NCBI RefSeq assembly: GCF_034702125.1
Contig: NC_085872.1
Span: 27,153,134 to 27,217,133, forward strand
Direction of reading: 5' to 3'
Length of the DNA: 64,000 nt
Origin: Engraulis encrasicolus
Lineage: Eukaryota; Chordata; Actinopteri; Clupeiformes; Engraulidae
Below the pieces are notes generated by a model, which saw only the letters and a list, made by a program, of their open reading frames with translations, ran no database searches and was not told where the DNA came from. The translations under genes were made by a program, and so were the position numbers. Position 1 is the first letter of the stretch; the number at the start of each line of letters is the position of its first letter. Of the stretch, positions 13,570-44,675 are shown one piece after another.

Positions 13570-13607
<38 letters not shown>

Positions 13608-13625
13608 GTGTGTGTGTGTGTGTGG
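13570..13625. repeat. (TG)n microsatellite followed by a G run
   Basis: About 26 TG units with one TGCG interruption, then nine to ten G. Confidence 0.95.
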
Positions 13626-14114
13626 GGGGGGGTGCTCTGTGTGTGTGCGTGCGTGTTCAAGACAGTCTACTACAACTATGAGCAACCCACAGACAGACAA
13701 CACAATGTCCTTACACGTATGTGGCTCATCACATGTCATTTTCCACACACAATCTCACCACGAGTTTAGAAGTCTTCTAGTGTTTTCTAATGTGGAAACT
13801 CATGTTGAAACGGATACAGAAAGTGGTGTGGCCCTATAGGCACTGATCAGGAGTAGAGAAGATAAACTTTATTTGTCCCAGCCGACCTTTTTTATATGAA
13901 TGTCTATAGTTTGGATAGGAGCCCTGCCCATGTCTTGGGAAAGAGTTTGAGGGATGTTTCCGAGAGAGTTGCGCAAACTGGGATCCATTGCTCCATTTAC
14001 AATTTCAGCAACAGCCAGCATTAATCTCTGACTGCTCAACATAAGAACACATTCAAGTATGGCCATTTTTTTTATATATATATATTTTAGGGGTTTTTAT
14101 GCCTTTAAGTTGCC

Positions 14115-14185
14115 TCCTGTCACCATCTTCAACTGTCCTGTCAAATAAAGTTTATTTGACAGGACAGTTGAAGATGGTGACAGGA
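14115..14185. repeat. Perfect palindrome, 35-nt arms with a 1-nt spacer
   Basis: The arm begins TCCTGTCACCATCTTCAACT, and the spacer is G at 14150. The right arm is the exact reverse complement. It is best explained by two SINE tails joined head-to-head. Confidence 0.95.
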
Positions 14186-14312
14186 AGCAAATGGGGCAGA
14201 GAGACAGGGGAGGATCGGGAAATGACCCCGGCCGGACTCGAACCGGGGTCCCCGAGGGTGGGCATGCAAGCCCAAATGTGGGGGGCTTAGCGCGCTGCGC
14301 CACAGCGCCCCG
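14150..14312 (-). mobile_element. tRNA-derived SINE
   Basis: The minus strand reads GCTGTGGCGCAGCGCGCTAA (A box) and GGTTCGAGTCCGGCC (B box). It ends in CTGTCCTGTCAAATAAA. A second SINE 3' end in the opposite orientation (about 14099-14149) abuts it tail-to-tail, creating the palindrome at 14115-14185. Confidence 0.8.
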
Positions 14313-15056
14313 TATGGCCTTCTTTTGAAACAACACAACACAACACATTCCTGCAGTATTGGTTGGGTTGCAACTTGCACAAGTCGCGCTTGCTAGTGAA
14401 AACGATTTTGTGCTACTTTGCTGCCTCTCAGTGGCAGTATACATGCATTGCAGCAATGAATGTACCACCACAGGTTGAAGTGACTGGTCAGCACTGAGAT
14501 CCTTCATAGTGCAATAGTATGTAGTTGCACATGCGTAATGATACAATGGGTGTACACGCACATGGGTGAGGACTAATCCCAAACATTCACAATCCTAACT
14601 GGCACTTGGATGTTCACCGTGTTAAAGCATAGGTTCACATCCATGTCTTTTGTGATGAAGTCAGTCTTAGAGCTTGTTTTTTATTGTAGAAGATAAAAAT
14701 ACTACTGAAAATAATAACCCCACAACATCGCTTTATCTTCTTTAAATCTCCCTCTACATGTTTCATCCCACTCACCAAACGGCGATGGATTATAGTACGG
14801 CGGTTTGAGAGAGTGGCCCAAAATTCAGCTACAGCTGGTTGCGGACAAAAAACAGAATAGATAAACAGTTTGGGGTGATATGTGAAATGCCTCGGACAAG
14901 CACACAGATGCACATGCCACTATCGAAATGAAAAAGATGAACTCGGCTACTGAGGTTGGGACTTACCCAATTTTGCTGATAAAGATTTTTCACATTTCAT
15001 TACAAAAGCACACAGATAGATAAAGATGGACACAGACACACATGGACACAGACCCG

Positions 15057-15205
15057 CGTGCACACACACACACACACGCGCATGCACGCACACACACACA
15101 GGCATGCACACACAGGCACGCACACACACACACACACACACACACGCACGCACACACACACGCACGCACACGCACACACACACACACACACATGCGCGCA
15201 CACAC
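15057..15205. repeat. Degenerate (CA)n with CGCA variants
   Basis: Alternating CA/CG purine-pyrimidine repeat across about 150 bp. Confidence 0.95.
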
Positions 15206-15397
15206 AAATGAAGTTGTGCTGTGACACCTCCTCATAAACACAACATAACATAACTCTACTCATTAGTCCTGCTGCTTGCTGCATTGCAGCTCCACTTATC
15301 TCAGCACTTCTGCTCATCCTGAGCCCTCCTCAGTGTCTCAGAGATGTCATCGCTGCAGCTACAGCTACAGCCGCAGCCACCGCTACAGTGCTGCGCT

Positions 15398-15552
15398 CAG
15401 GGCCGCTGACAGCTTGCACTAGGCCCAGGACAAAGTCATCTGAAAGGGCCCCCTACCCAATACATACAATGTAATGGGGAGCCAATTCTGGGCCCCCTAT
15501 CCCCCTGGACAACATACCCTTTTGAGCCCCAGCCCCCCTGTCGGCGGACCTG
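15398..15552. mobile_element. Probable hAT MITE, no clear target duplication
   Basis: CAGGGCCGCTGACAG and (reverse complement) CAGGTCCGCCGACAG form TIRs around a GGGCCCCC-rich interior. Flanking 8-mers differ (GCTGCGCT, ACACGCCG), so either the insertion is old or the edges are misjudged. Confidence 0.45.
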
Positions 15553-15559
15553 ACACGCC

Positions 15560-16180
15560 GCTGGATTAGGGCGAATTACAGTGGCGTAGTGGAGCTCTTA
15601 CGGGGAGACTAAGGCTTTGATCTTTCAAAGGAGCTCATCTACTACTGTATGCCCATGCGTTACGCAGGGGCAGGCGATGCAAAAGTAAAGGAGAAAGAAT
15701 CCCATCATGGAGATATCATAATACATTTACATGACATATTTTGCATACATTAAACCTTGCAGTGGTGATGTGTTTTAATTTTTTTATTCAAAAGGGTACA
15801 GTAGCACCCACACTAACATCTGAAGCTGTTGAATTGAATTTTGTTCATCGTAACTGCCTCAACGTTGCCTAGACAGTATTTCACCCAGTGTGTGAGCTGG
15901 GTCTGGTGTCTCATATTGCAGTAGCTATCGTTTGGCTGCTACTAGGTGATGCAGATAGGTAGACAAACAGAGAAAGCATGGTTGGGGAGGGGGGGATTTT
16001 AGGACGATGGTTCTTCTTGCGCAGAGTTATTGATTTGGTTATCGTGGAATTCAGAGTTTTACCCCATCCTCCTCATCACCCCCTCAGCTCAGCATTGCAT
16101 CCACGTTCTGACAATTCATCTCATAGTCATGATGTGTAGTTTGTTAAGTCATTCACTATAGCTGGGCTTCGCATGAAACA
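15560..16180. other. Intergenic DNA, no feature recognised
   Basis: No coding signature or recognised repeat before a degenerate CA stretch at about 16210-16355. Confidence 0.4.
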
Positions 16181-16612
16181 GTGTTTATTTGCATTTACCA
16201 TCAATATCCAGACAGACAGGCAGGCACGCACACACATGCACACTGACATGCAAACACACACAGAGGCAGACACACACGTGCAAGCACACAGAGACACACA
16301 CGCATGGCATGCAAACACACGCATGCACACATGCACGCACGCACGCACACATGATCACAAACCCACTCCCGTCTGTGTAAAGTAGGACCAGAGGGACACT
16401 GCTGACGTAGAGCGTATACCAGTCGAGAGAGGATAAAATATAAAACACGCTTTAATATCCCCACCTGCAGCCTTAAGCCACCAACCCTTTATCTCTCAAT
16501 CTACTTCTCTCTCCCTCTATCTGTTTCTCTGTGTCACTCTCTCTAGTATATATTTACATGTGTCTCTCTCTATGTCCCTCTCCTCTCTCCCTCTCACGCA
16601 CGCATGCACGCA

Positions 16613-16750
<138 letters not shown>

Positions 16751-17161
16751 ATATGGCTCATGACCTCTGGCCTTTTAGTCTCATCACATCTCCCTGCCCA
16801 GTGTCCTTCTCCTTCTCCTCCTTCCCACTCCTTTCCTTGCCCATCCTCTCGGCTCTGTGTGTGCTGCTCGCTTGCTTGCGCGGCTCCTTCAAATCCGTTT
16901 TCTTATTTCTGCACTCCGCTTGCCCAGCACAACTAACCCCATTTTGCTCCCCGTGTAATCTGACATGCTGGGGATTAAAAAGACATCCACCCCCCACCCA
17001 TCCACCCATACCAGGGACCCACCCACAAGCCCCTACACTACAAGCCTGCCGCCCTTAATTCCACCCTCCCCCTACCTCTCACTTGCACACTCGCACACTC
17101 TGTCAGAATGGGCACTTTACGTAGTTCAGTGGCGACAGAGAGAGCAGAGAGGGCAGAGGAC

Positions 17162-17266
<105 letters not shown>

Positions 17267-18006
17267 TGATGAGATTATGCTGTACAAGAACCATCAGCTG
17301 CCTATAGTGCATATGGGAGGCACGTTAGAGTAGAGTAGAGAAGGGAGAGGACAGAGTAGTAGCACTTGGTGCAAAGCAAAATGGACAGTAGATGCTGCAT
17401 GCAGGGCAGGCAGGGGGGCAGAGAGGTTTCATCAGGGACAGAGGCCAGCTGTGACCTGAAGTGAGGTGAGGTGAAGTGATGCTCAGCTCTTGCTCAGCTC
17501 TGACACTTACACATTGCAGCGCACCGGTGACTCCAAGGCGAAGATTTAAGTGGGGAGGGCGGGCACGGCGGGGGGGTACTTGCCGCCTGGTCAAGCCGCA
17601 AGCAGACTGACAGCGGAGTTGCGCACCCTATGCTAAGGGTTAGGGCTCGGCCGGCAGAGGAGCGCCTCACATCACTTAACTCTTGTTATTATTATTAGTG
17701 TCATTTAGTCGATTATCTGCTACCATCCACACTTAAGCAGCTTGGCCTCTGGGGATATTGGACTGGGCTGGAGGACTTGTCATAAAACTTTATGTAACAT
17801 CCGACTGCAGAGAGCGGGAGCGAGGAAGCCAGCGCAAGACGGAGAAGTGAGAGAGGGGGTGGGTGAGAGAGAGGGCGGGGGGTGTAGAGATAGGGAGAGA
17901 GGAGAGGAAGAGGGAGGAAGAGAGGAGAGAGGAGAGAGAGAGGGGCAGAGGGAGGTACATAGAGGGGCGAAGAGACAGAGGCTGGGATAGATAGTTGAGA
18001 AAGGTG

Positions 18007-27427
<9,421 letters not shown>

Positions 27428-28164
27428 CTTTTGAGGCCAAACTGGAGCGATGGTGGAGGAAGTCGAGGGGAATACATGCCTACCCAGCGCTACCATTACT
27501 GAGATTACCCACTGAAAGGGGCTAGCTTATAACCTAATATGTTGTTTTATGTACAAATGCATGTTGTTTTTATTTTTCTAGCACTCTAACCTCGTGTTGT
27601 ATATCAAAAGGAAAACTCTGTAAATATTGCTACAGATTCTTTTTGTACAATCTAAATGTACACATAAACATACATATATATGAATGGTTTGACCTTCAGT
27701 TTAGCCCTTCTGTGATAAGTCTCAATTTAGTGTCATACCTGGAAATGACTGCAAAAGTTGTGGTCATCTCTACAGTGAGTGGTTATACTGTAGTGGCAGC
27801 CCTTGTGGGAGGTGTACATATATATGTTATAATATGCTGGTAATATTTTTGTGTCATATAAATCACTAAATATATTTATATGAGGATGTAGCACTTCACT
27901 TGCATTATAGATTATGGCAAAGTAATTTTGTACTAATCATAAATGACATTACATTATTATAAAGTCATCAAAGCTGTCATAGCATTCCTTTTCGTTAAAA
28001 ACATCAGTCATGTAAAATGTACAATAGTATACAATATAAAATTGCTTTGTTAAGTTCATGACAGGCATGTTTGCTTGGAATCAATAATGTAAGGTGCGCA
28101 CAAAGAAGCAACACCTGAACATGTAAACATGTTAAATACCCTGTACAACAGTACAGGTACCTGA

Positions 28165-28170
28165 AATAAA
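28165..28170 (+). promoter_or_regulatory. Candidate poly(A) signal of the cabp2-like gene
   Basis: An AATAAA hexamer lies about 740 bp after the TAA stop at 27427. It follows an AT-rich non-coding stretch that would be the 3' UTR (27428 to about 28190). A GT-rich stretch (tgtgtgtacc) follows about 20 bp later, as expected for a cleavage site. No transcript evidence is available. Confidence 0.5.
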
Positions 28171-28199
28171 CCAAATATATGTATGCATCCTGTGTGTAC

Positions 28200-28741
28200 C
28201 ATGTCAGCACTTCTCTCCTACTGAGAACACATTTTTTCAGAGAATGTGATTGGATATGTGGGCAAAGTAATTGAAAATGGCGCAGGGTGAGCCCTTCCTC
28301 TTGGCCCCTTTAACCAGCCATACACATGGATCAAATCTCAATCGCAATTTTGAAGTGCAGGATCCCAGTAGAAGGATCCCTGATCCTTGTGGCTGATTAA
28401 TGAAGGCAAAAGGTCTCTAATCCTTGTGGAGAGAGTGTGTGTGCTTCATGTGATATCATATAGTCTACATGAAGAGTTCAGATGCAAAACCCCCAAAGTG
28501 CCTTTTCATTTTTATTTAATACAAAGCTATCAAAATTGCTTTTTAAAAATGTATTCATGTAATATAGCTATTTATATTTATCAAGTATATGAATGTAAAC
28601 CAAACCGAAAACAGAGTTCTCTAAAAAATATAGAAGTGCAGGGCTTCAGAAATAGAGTTAGGGGGTTTTGCATCTGAACTCTTCACATACATGCCTCAGA
28701 GGAAAGGCCTTAATGTGGAAGGACACGCAGTATCTTCCTAC
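28200..28741. other. Intergenic DNA between cabp2 and the pentamer array
   Basis: No gene. Two phrases recur about 200 bp apart in inverted relation (ctacatgaagagttcagatgca at 28469; tgcatctgaactcttcacatac at 28670), enclosing a possible small TIR element of about 220 bp. Confidence 0.5.
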
Positions 28742-29120
28742 CACAGCACAGCACAGCACAGCACAGCACAGCACAGCAGAGCACAGCACAGCACAGCACA
28801 GCACAGCACATCATACCACAGCACAGCACAGCACAGCACAGCACAGCACAGCACAGCACAGCACAGCACAGCACAGCACAGCACAGCACAGCACAGCACA
28901 TCATACCACAGCACAGCACAGCACAGCACAGCACAGCACAGCACAGCACAGCACATCACAGCACAGCACAGCACAGCACAGCACAGCACAGCACAGCACA
29001 GCACAGCACAGCACAGCACAGCACAGCACAGCACAGCACATCATACCACAGCACAGCACAGCACAGCACAGCACATCATACCACAGCACAGCACACCGGA
29101 CCGCACCACAGCACAGCACA
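28742..29120. repeat. (AGCAC)n pentanucleotide array
   Basis: More than 65 AGCAC units, interrupted several times by the same TCATACC variant (near 28810, 28900, 29041 and 29075). All open frames across it are repeat artefacts. Confidence 0.97.
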
Positions 29121-30990
29121 CCATCATGTGAAGCTTCTCTTTCCTCACCCTTAAATCTCTGACTTCAGGTCCACTCTGATCAATGTTCTGACCATATAAC
29201 TGTTGGACGCTGGCACAGTTTATGATGAGGATTGCATGCACACCGCAAAAGGCGTTATGGTGCTGAGCTATATTTATACCAGTCTTCTCACATTGGGTAG
29301 CCAATTATTTATCAATATTCTGACTCCTGCTGTGTGGGCCTAATGCTTTCCCTTAACATTCAAATGATGTGTTGCCTGTTGAGAGCTCCTTGGCAGTCAA
29401 AACAACTAACAGTGAGAGGAAGAAGCAACAGCAGCCAAAATCTTCTTATTTTGCCTCAGAGCAATTTCAGTTATCCTACAGGTCAGTCCTAGAGCTCCAT
29501 TTTCTCTCTACCTGCATTTTTTAGGACCACTTCCCAACAGGCTAATTATTAATATCTACTTTAAAGGGGCAGTGAGTTTTTCTGTAAAGAGACATGTCCA
29601 TCATAGAACATGTAACAGTATTAGCCTTCTTGAAAAAAAAAGAAAATTGAGAGATGACTGTTTCACTTTCTTTTGCGTAAACAACCACTAGTATCTGGCC
29701 CGGTTGTTATTATTATTATTATGTGTGTGTTTAGGTCCCTCTGGTGGTTACCGTATTATATGTGTATGGTGTCTTTGATGTTTTTGTCTCATTCAGTAAC
29801 GGCATTGATGAAGCTTGACTTCATGCCGGGTAACTCTTTGCTGAACAACAGCAGTTATGTAATTATTTGTATTATAATTGTTATAATTATTGTTATTATT
29901 ATTCTTATTATTATTGTTATTAACACACTGACATAGATGTGACTGAGAAAACAGGCAGAGAAAATTACATCTAAAACTACATCTAAAACATCTACAGTAA
30001 ATCTAAAACTACATCTAAAAGCTAGGACAAAATTGCAATGCATTTCGAGTAAATTCCAAGTTTTGTTTATTTTTGTATTATTTTTATGTCTTATAACATA
30101 CCACAATAAACTGACAAATACTGGTAATACTGAAATATTGAAAATCACATCTTTAAAAAATTCAAACAATCATATTTACAAAATCCACAATTGTGCTTGG
30201 CAAACCTGACTGTTAAGTGAAGGGTACCATACAAATTGCTTGCAAGACCACCACCTCACAGTTGTGGAGGACTTGAAAAATACTAAGACATGGTGCATAG
30301 TTTTGAATTTCATAAAAATAAGAATAAGAGCTTGAAACCAGAGATTAAAAAAAATACTCTCAATGAGACACACTTAATCAAATATGATATCATAATGTAT
30401 AATTTTAAGATTTTCACATGATTTCACATCTCTCTCTCTCTCATTTTTTTTACATATTTACATACAGCATGATTGTTTACGTCAGAGATCTTGTTACCAC
30501 GCGACTGCTTCAGGCTAGCGGTCAGTGGTAGTGGTTAGTGGTAGTAGTGAGCAGCTATATACTGTATGTGGGTCAAAGACATTTTTTGGGCTCAGACGTC
30601 AGGTGACGCAATGGCATCTAATGCTCATAAATTAATTAGTAATTGGTGGTTGATATGCTGCAATGAATATGCTTCTTAGATAGTCCATTAAAAACAAACA
30701 AACAAACAAAAGATCCATACAATGGTGGCACTGGCTGTCGTTGCACTACCCTCGTGTGTGCTACAGCTGAAACGTTACTGACCCATGATGTAGCAATGCA
30801 GTGGACTTATTTCCTGACAAGACTGCCTGTGGCAATCTTTTATCAAAAGATTTGGCTAATTAGTGCAGAAGTTTATCAGTGCCAACTGTGTTATTGGTAT
30901 CGTCTTCAAAGTTTGCTTAACCCGTCTTTGATGTTTACTAGGCTACTCTTTAGCTACAGTGTATTAGCATCTCTCAGCACTGTTCTGGTG
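29121..30990. other. Convergent intergenic region / probable slc43a3 3' UTR
   Basis: AT-rich, with TTATTA and TAATTAT runs at 29705-29925 and no coding sequence. The part near 30991 is likely slc43a3 3' UTR. Confidence 0.4.
30066..30071 (-). promoter_or_regulatory. Candidate poly(A) signal of the slc43a3-like gene
   Basis: The plus strand reads TTTATT, so AATAAA is on the minus strand, about 920 bp past the stop codon at 30991. It would end a long AT-rich 3' UTR. Other weaker hexamers are present, so the choice is tentative. Confidence 0.25.
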
Positions 30991-40278
<9,288 letters not shown>

Positions 40279-40858
40279 CCTGTCTAACTAAGTGTCTAAA
40301 AAATTCCCTGGTTCTAAACTACAACCTGTAGTTTTGTGGAAGTCTTCCCCTCAAGAAGATGTTTCAAGTGTCCACAAAAACAGGAGGACACAATGTTATC
40401 AAGGCGGTTAGTTAAATAATGGTGGGCCTACCATGTACTAATAGACATTGTGCCATAACATGAATAATCCTTAAAATTACATTTGTTTAGAGAATTTACA
40501 TTTGTGATTTGAAAATAGGCTATACTCCACGGTCACCCTGGCTTCGTACTATCATAGTCTTTTCCTGAGCTGCAGAACCACTTCCTTATCACAACATGAG
40601 TCTCTCAAACTGGTGACTGTAGAACCACTTCCCTATCACAACATAACGGCTCTCTCAAACTGGTGTGAGTGTCTCAAAGGTCTGTCTAGACAGACATGGA
40701 CATTGTTGCATCAGTTGACCTGTAGAAGGATATAAAACCGACAAATAATAAGAATGTAAGGCAAGTCGATGCTACAAAATGGCATGGTAGGCCTACATTC
40801 AAGGAAAAACTTTTGCTGAAACACATGTGCGCACATGCACACAAATTCGTAAATTCAG

Positions 40859-41293
40859 CAGTGTTGGGCAAGTTACTCAAAAACAGTAATGCAATACTGA
40901 TTACATGTTCCTGTCTTTTCAAAATAATCCCTTACACTACAATATTGTTATAATATTTAAAATGTAAGGTGACACTACTTTTGCATTAGGCCTACTTTAG
41001 TTACTTTCACCGAAAGAACTTTAGGCCTAGATATGGATCTGGCCATTTATTGCAGTGTAAATCAAGCTCATGAGTCATGACTTCCCATCCCATTCAGGAA
41101 TAGCTTCTTTCTGACCCATACCACTAAAATCCAGGATATTGCAATGCATTGTAACTTAAGGATAGCATTGTAACTAAGTAAATATTACAGATTTTTGCCC
41201 TGTGATGCCTTGAATTACTGCATTAAGGCCTACAGCTAAAAGTAATGCATTACAGTAATTAATTACTTTTGTATTGCGTTATGCCCAACACTG
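40859..41293. mobile_element. hAT-type MITE, 435 bp, intact target duplication
   Basis: Ends are CAGTGTTGGGCAAGTTACTC and (reverse complement) CAGTGTTGGGCATAACGC. Target duplications AAATTCAG lie at 40851-40858 and 41294-41301. It lies about 580 bp upstream of the slc43a3 start codon. Confidence 0.93.
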
Positions 41294-41301
41294 AAATTCA
41301 G

Positions 41302-42510
41302 CAGTGTTGATTCAATAGCCTACGTGGAGAGTAGGCCTTCCAACACTACAGGTGTTGATTTCAGCTCTAGAAGTGTTGAATGGGCAAATTTTACTGATCA
41401 GCATTATAGAAATGGATTGATTTTAAACTGTTGTATGTGCAGCTGGTGGGCCTATAACGCACAGAAATAGGCTTTGTAGCAAGCAGCAATACGGCAGCAT
41501 GTAGGCCTAGTTGTAGCAAGTGAAGTGATGTGATGTGGTCGTTTCGTATAGCCTACTTAGTTAGGCTATATATTTCTTTTTGACCGACGGCAACAGTCAA
41601 GCCACGAAAAACATCGCTATGTAACAAAAAATAGACTAGATAAATACATGTTAGGCTACTTACAGGATTTTGTCTGTCAGAAGGAAAAAAGATATCTCCG
41701 TTTCGACGTAGCTCCCTTTTCAAATCGCCAACCTAGTGTCTGCACACCTGCAACTGACCATTTATCCAAAACTGCGCTCACATTGTTGATAACAGGCCTA
41801 ATAAATCGCGCTGAACTCTGTGAGAAAAGAGGACCGGTCAGGGGCATGTCGCATAGTTGAAGAGAAGTTCAGACGTATTTTCTGTAACAATTGAAACGCG
41901 GCCAAGCAAACTGTCTTCTGAACAGTCGGCAGGGAGGCGCAAAATAGCCTAACACTAATCCAGATTAAAGTGACCCAACTATAATCTATTTTGGTCCTAA
42001 CCTGTGGTGTTGACTCCATGAAAGAAAACATATCTAAATGACCCAGTACAATTTTTGTTTAGGCCTTTCTGCTAATTGGCCTCCGTTAAACCTACTTGAG
42101 CCAGCAACCATTAAAAGAATAAAACTAATATGAATAAAATGATAGCAGACCCACCCACACTTTACAAGTAGGCTACTCCATGATGCTGGGCTGGCTCGCA
42201 GTCGCTGTGACCAATAATTGTCAAAAAGACTTCCAAGGTAACTCGACTGTTTTATTATTTTATGTGTCATGAAAAAGGTAACATTAGTGAATGGGTAACA
42301 TGAATTCTGGAAATAAACAACAAAAAATCTCACACAGTGTACCTTTAGTAAGCATATATTATGATGTGGATGTGAAAACAATAAATGGTAATTTTGTTGT
42401 GAAAGGGTCTGCCATTTTGAGGCTTTTCTGCCCACCATCACGGCTTGATTTAATTTCTTTCCACTTAACTATTAGGCTGTTAGGGTGGCGCACACAGTTT
42501 TTTTTAACCC
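41302..42510. other. Intergenic DNA between slc43a3 and the zinc-finger gene
   Basis: It probably includes the slc43a3 promoter, but I see no clear TATA or CpG island. At 42276-42344 lies a reverse copy of the repeat that starts at 32891 (TAAAGGTACACTGTG, GTTGTTTATTTCCAGAATTC). Confidence 0.4.
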
Positions 42511-42516
42511 TTTATT
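42511..42516 (-). promoter_or_regulatory. Candidate poly(A) signal of the zinc-finger gene
   Basis: TTTATT on the plus strand reads AATAAA on the minus strand, about 410 bp beyond the zinc-finger stop codon at 42926. This is a tentative assignment from position and hexamer only. Confidence 0.3.
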
Positions 42517-42925
42517 ATCCTTGAAAAACCTGTAGGCGTGCTGGGTGACTACAGTCATGTAAATGTGCCATTTCTTGTTATGTTCCTGCTCTGGCCATAC
42601 ATGGAACACCCCATTCTACAGTCATAATTGGACGTGCATGCGCCGCTCATCTGTCCCTTTGCAGACTAATTTGCTAATGGCTACCTTTGAGGAAAAAAAA
42701 TGTTAAGTATTGCATGACAAGTACTTAAATCAAATCAACAGTAGTTTTTGTTTGTAGAATTACAGTAGCCCGTTTCCAAAATATGCAGTATGTTTGCAAT
42801 ATCTTATGTCCAAAATGTTGCATTCACCTGCCTGAAATGTATCTAATTAGACAGTAATACTACAGTAATACCACAGCAAAACTGGAGTTTTTAACTACAC
42901 AGTACAACTCAGTCTCTTTTTCCTT

Positions 42926-44637
42926 TCAAAAGGGAAGAGGGCTGTGCTGTGGCTCCACCCTTCGGTGTGTCTTAAGGTGCTGGTCCAGGTGACTCTTGCG
43001 GATGAAGCAGCGCCTGCACACCTCACAGGCGTGCGGACGGTCACCCGTGTGGGACCTCTCGTGCCTCTTCAGGTGGCTCATGCGCATGAAGCTGAAGCCA
43101 CAGATGCCGCAGCGGTACGGCCGCTCCTTGGTGTGCTTGGGCATGTGCCGCTTCAGCTGGCTGAGGTACGGGAAGCCCTGCTCACAGTACCTGCACATGT
43201 AGCGCCTCTGCCTGTCCGAGCCGTTTGGCCTCTGTGTGGCTTCCCCGGCTGCCACCCCCACCACCTCTCCGCCACCATGGTCCGCCGTAAACCCGAGTGC
43301 CAGAGATGCTTTCTCAGCAGGGGTGTGGTGGAGGTCCATGGGCAGAGCGGCGGAGTAATTTTGGGACGGGTTGGCTTCACAGTAGGACAGACTCTGTAGG
43401 AAGTGGTCTGGCAAGGGATTGTCCAAGGTTCCCATGTGGCTGTCTGTGGATTTCTGTGACTCCAGATCCGAGCTTGAGCCTCTGCCCTCTGGCTCCACCT
43501 GGTGGCCGCTCTGCAGTGGACTCAGTGGATGCTGGAGTAAGATGCCATGGGGACCGCTGTCTGCCCCATCCTCTGCTCCTGAGCTCAGCATACAGGTGTG
43601 TCGCCTCTCCATTTTTATGCTGCATACCTGTGCTTGCCCTGTTGTTGGAAAGACAACAGGAAAAATGTTGGGAACATTAAAGAAAACTATCACACATCAC
43701 TCAGAACCCTTCTTTGCTGAAGAATACAAATATGTGTACAGTACAGGTAGAGAGTTATGGATTACTTTTAGATTGACTCTATAGAATAATACATCCGTTT
43801 ATTATAACTCAGTCCTATATTTCAGGGCTTGACAGTAACTTTGTGTTCTCTTATTTTTCTGTTGCTGTACGTCATATACCCAAGCATACGTAAGTGACCT
43901 GCCAAAGTGGCTTGTGATACTGAAATTATTATTAGCCAGCCAGGTTTTACTAGCCTGGCGACGCCATCCTATGTACTCTAACCAAAGATTTTGGCTCCGC
44001 ACCTAGTCTGGCAAAAGCCTCCAAGCTCTATTCGTTCACTGTTTAGCCAATCAGCAAACACTTGAGAGTGGTGATGCAGAACTCACCCATGAAATCTGTT
44101 ACTGATTGGTTAAGGTAACTATATTCACACTTTTGTTTTGCTACGCTATATCGTAACAATCATGCTAATAAAGCAAAATATGGGTTTTAATTTGAATTCC
44201 AAACTCCAATGAATTTAAATGGCAGAGTAAGATCAGACCATCTGACCCACCCTCCAGAGATGGATTCCTCTTTGCATTTGCCAGATTGTTTGACGGAGTC
44301 AACAGTCGCTTTTGCCCATGCTAAGGTTTTACTCCTTTTTGACTGGTTGGCAGTAGAGTGTGGCTCGGGCCGTTTTTTTCTGTTCGAGCCCGGCCCTCAG
44401 CCGACAGAAAAGTGATCGACACCGACCCGAGCCCGAGACTAATTAAAATGTTAGTGTCCGAACCCGTCCGAAGCCCGAGACCACTGTAATAACAACAGAA
44501 CCTGTGCGCAAGCAAGATTTTCTATGTGGGCTCCTCCATACTCAAAATAGCACGTGATAAATAGCCAGGATAGGCAAAGACGTTAGGATGAGGCAATTTG
44601 CAGTAGCCTAATTTAGTTACACACGCATAGTAAGTAT

Positions 44638-44675
<38 letters not shown>

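Noticed and set aside
28742..29120. CRISPR-like regular array
   Set aside because: The repeats are contiguous pentamers without spacers, in an animal genome.
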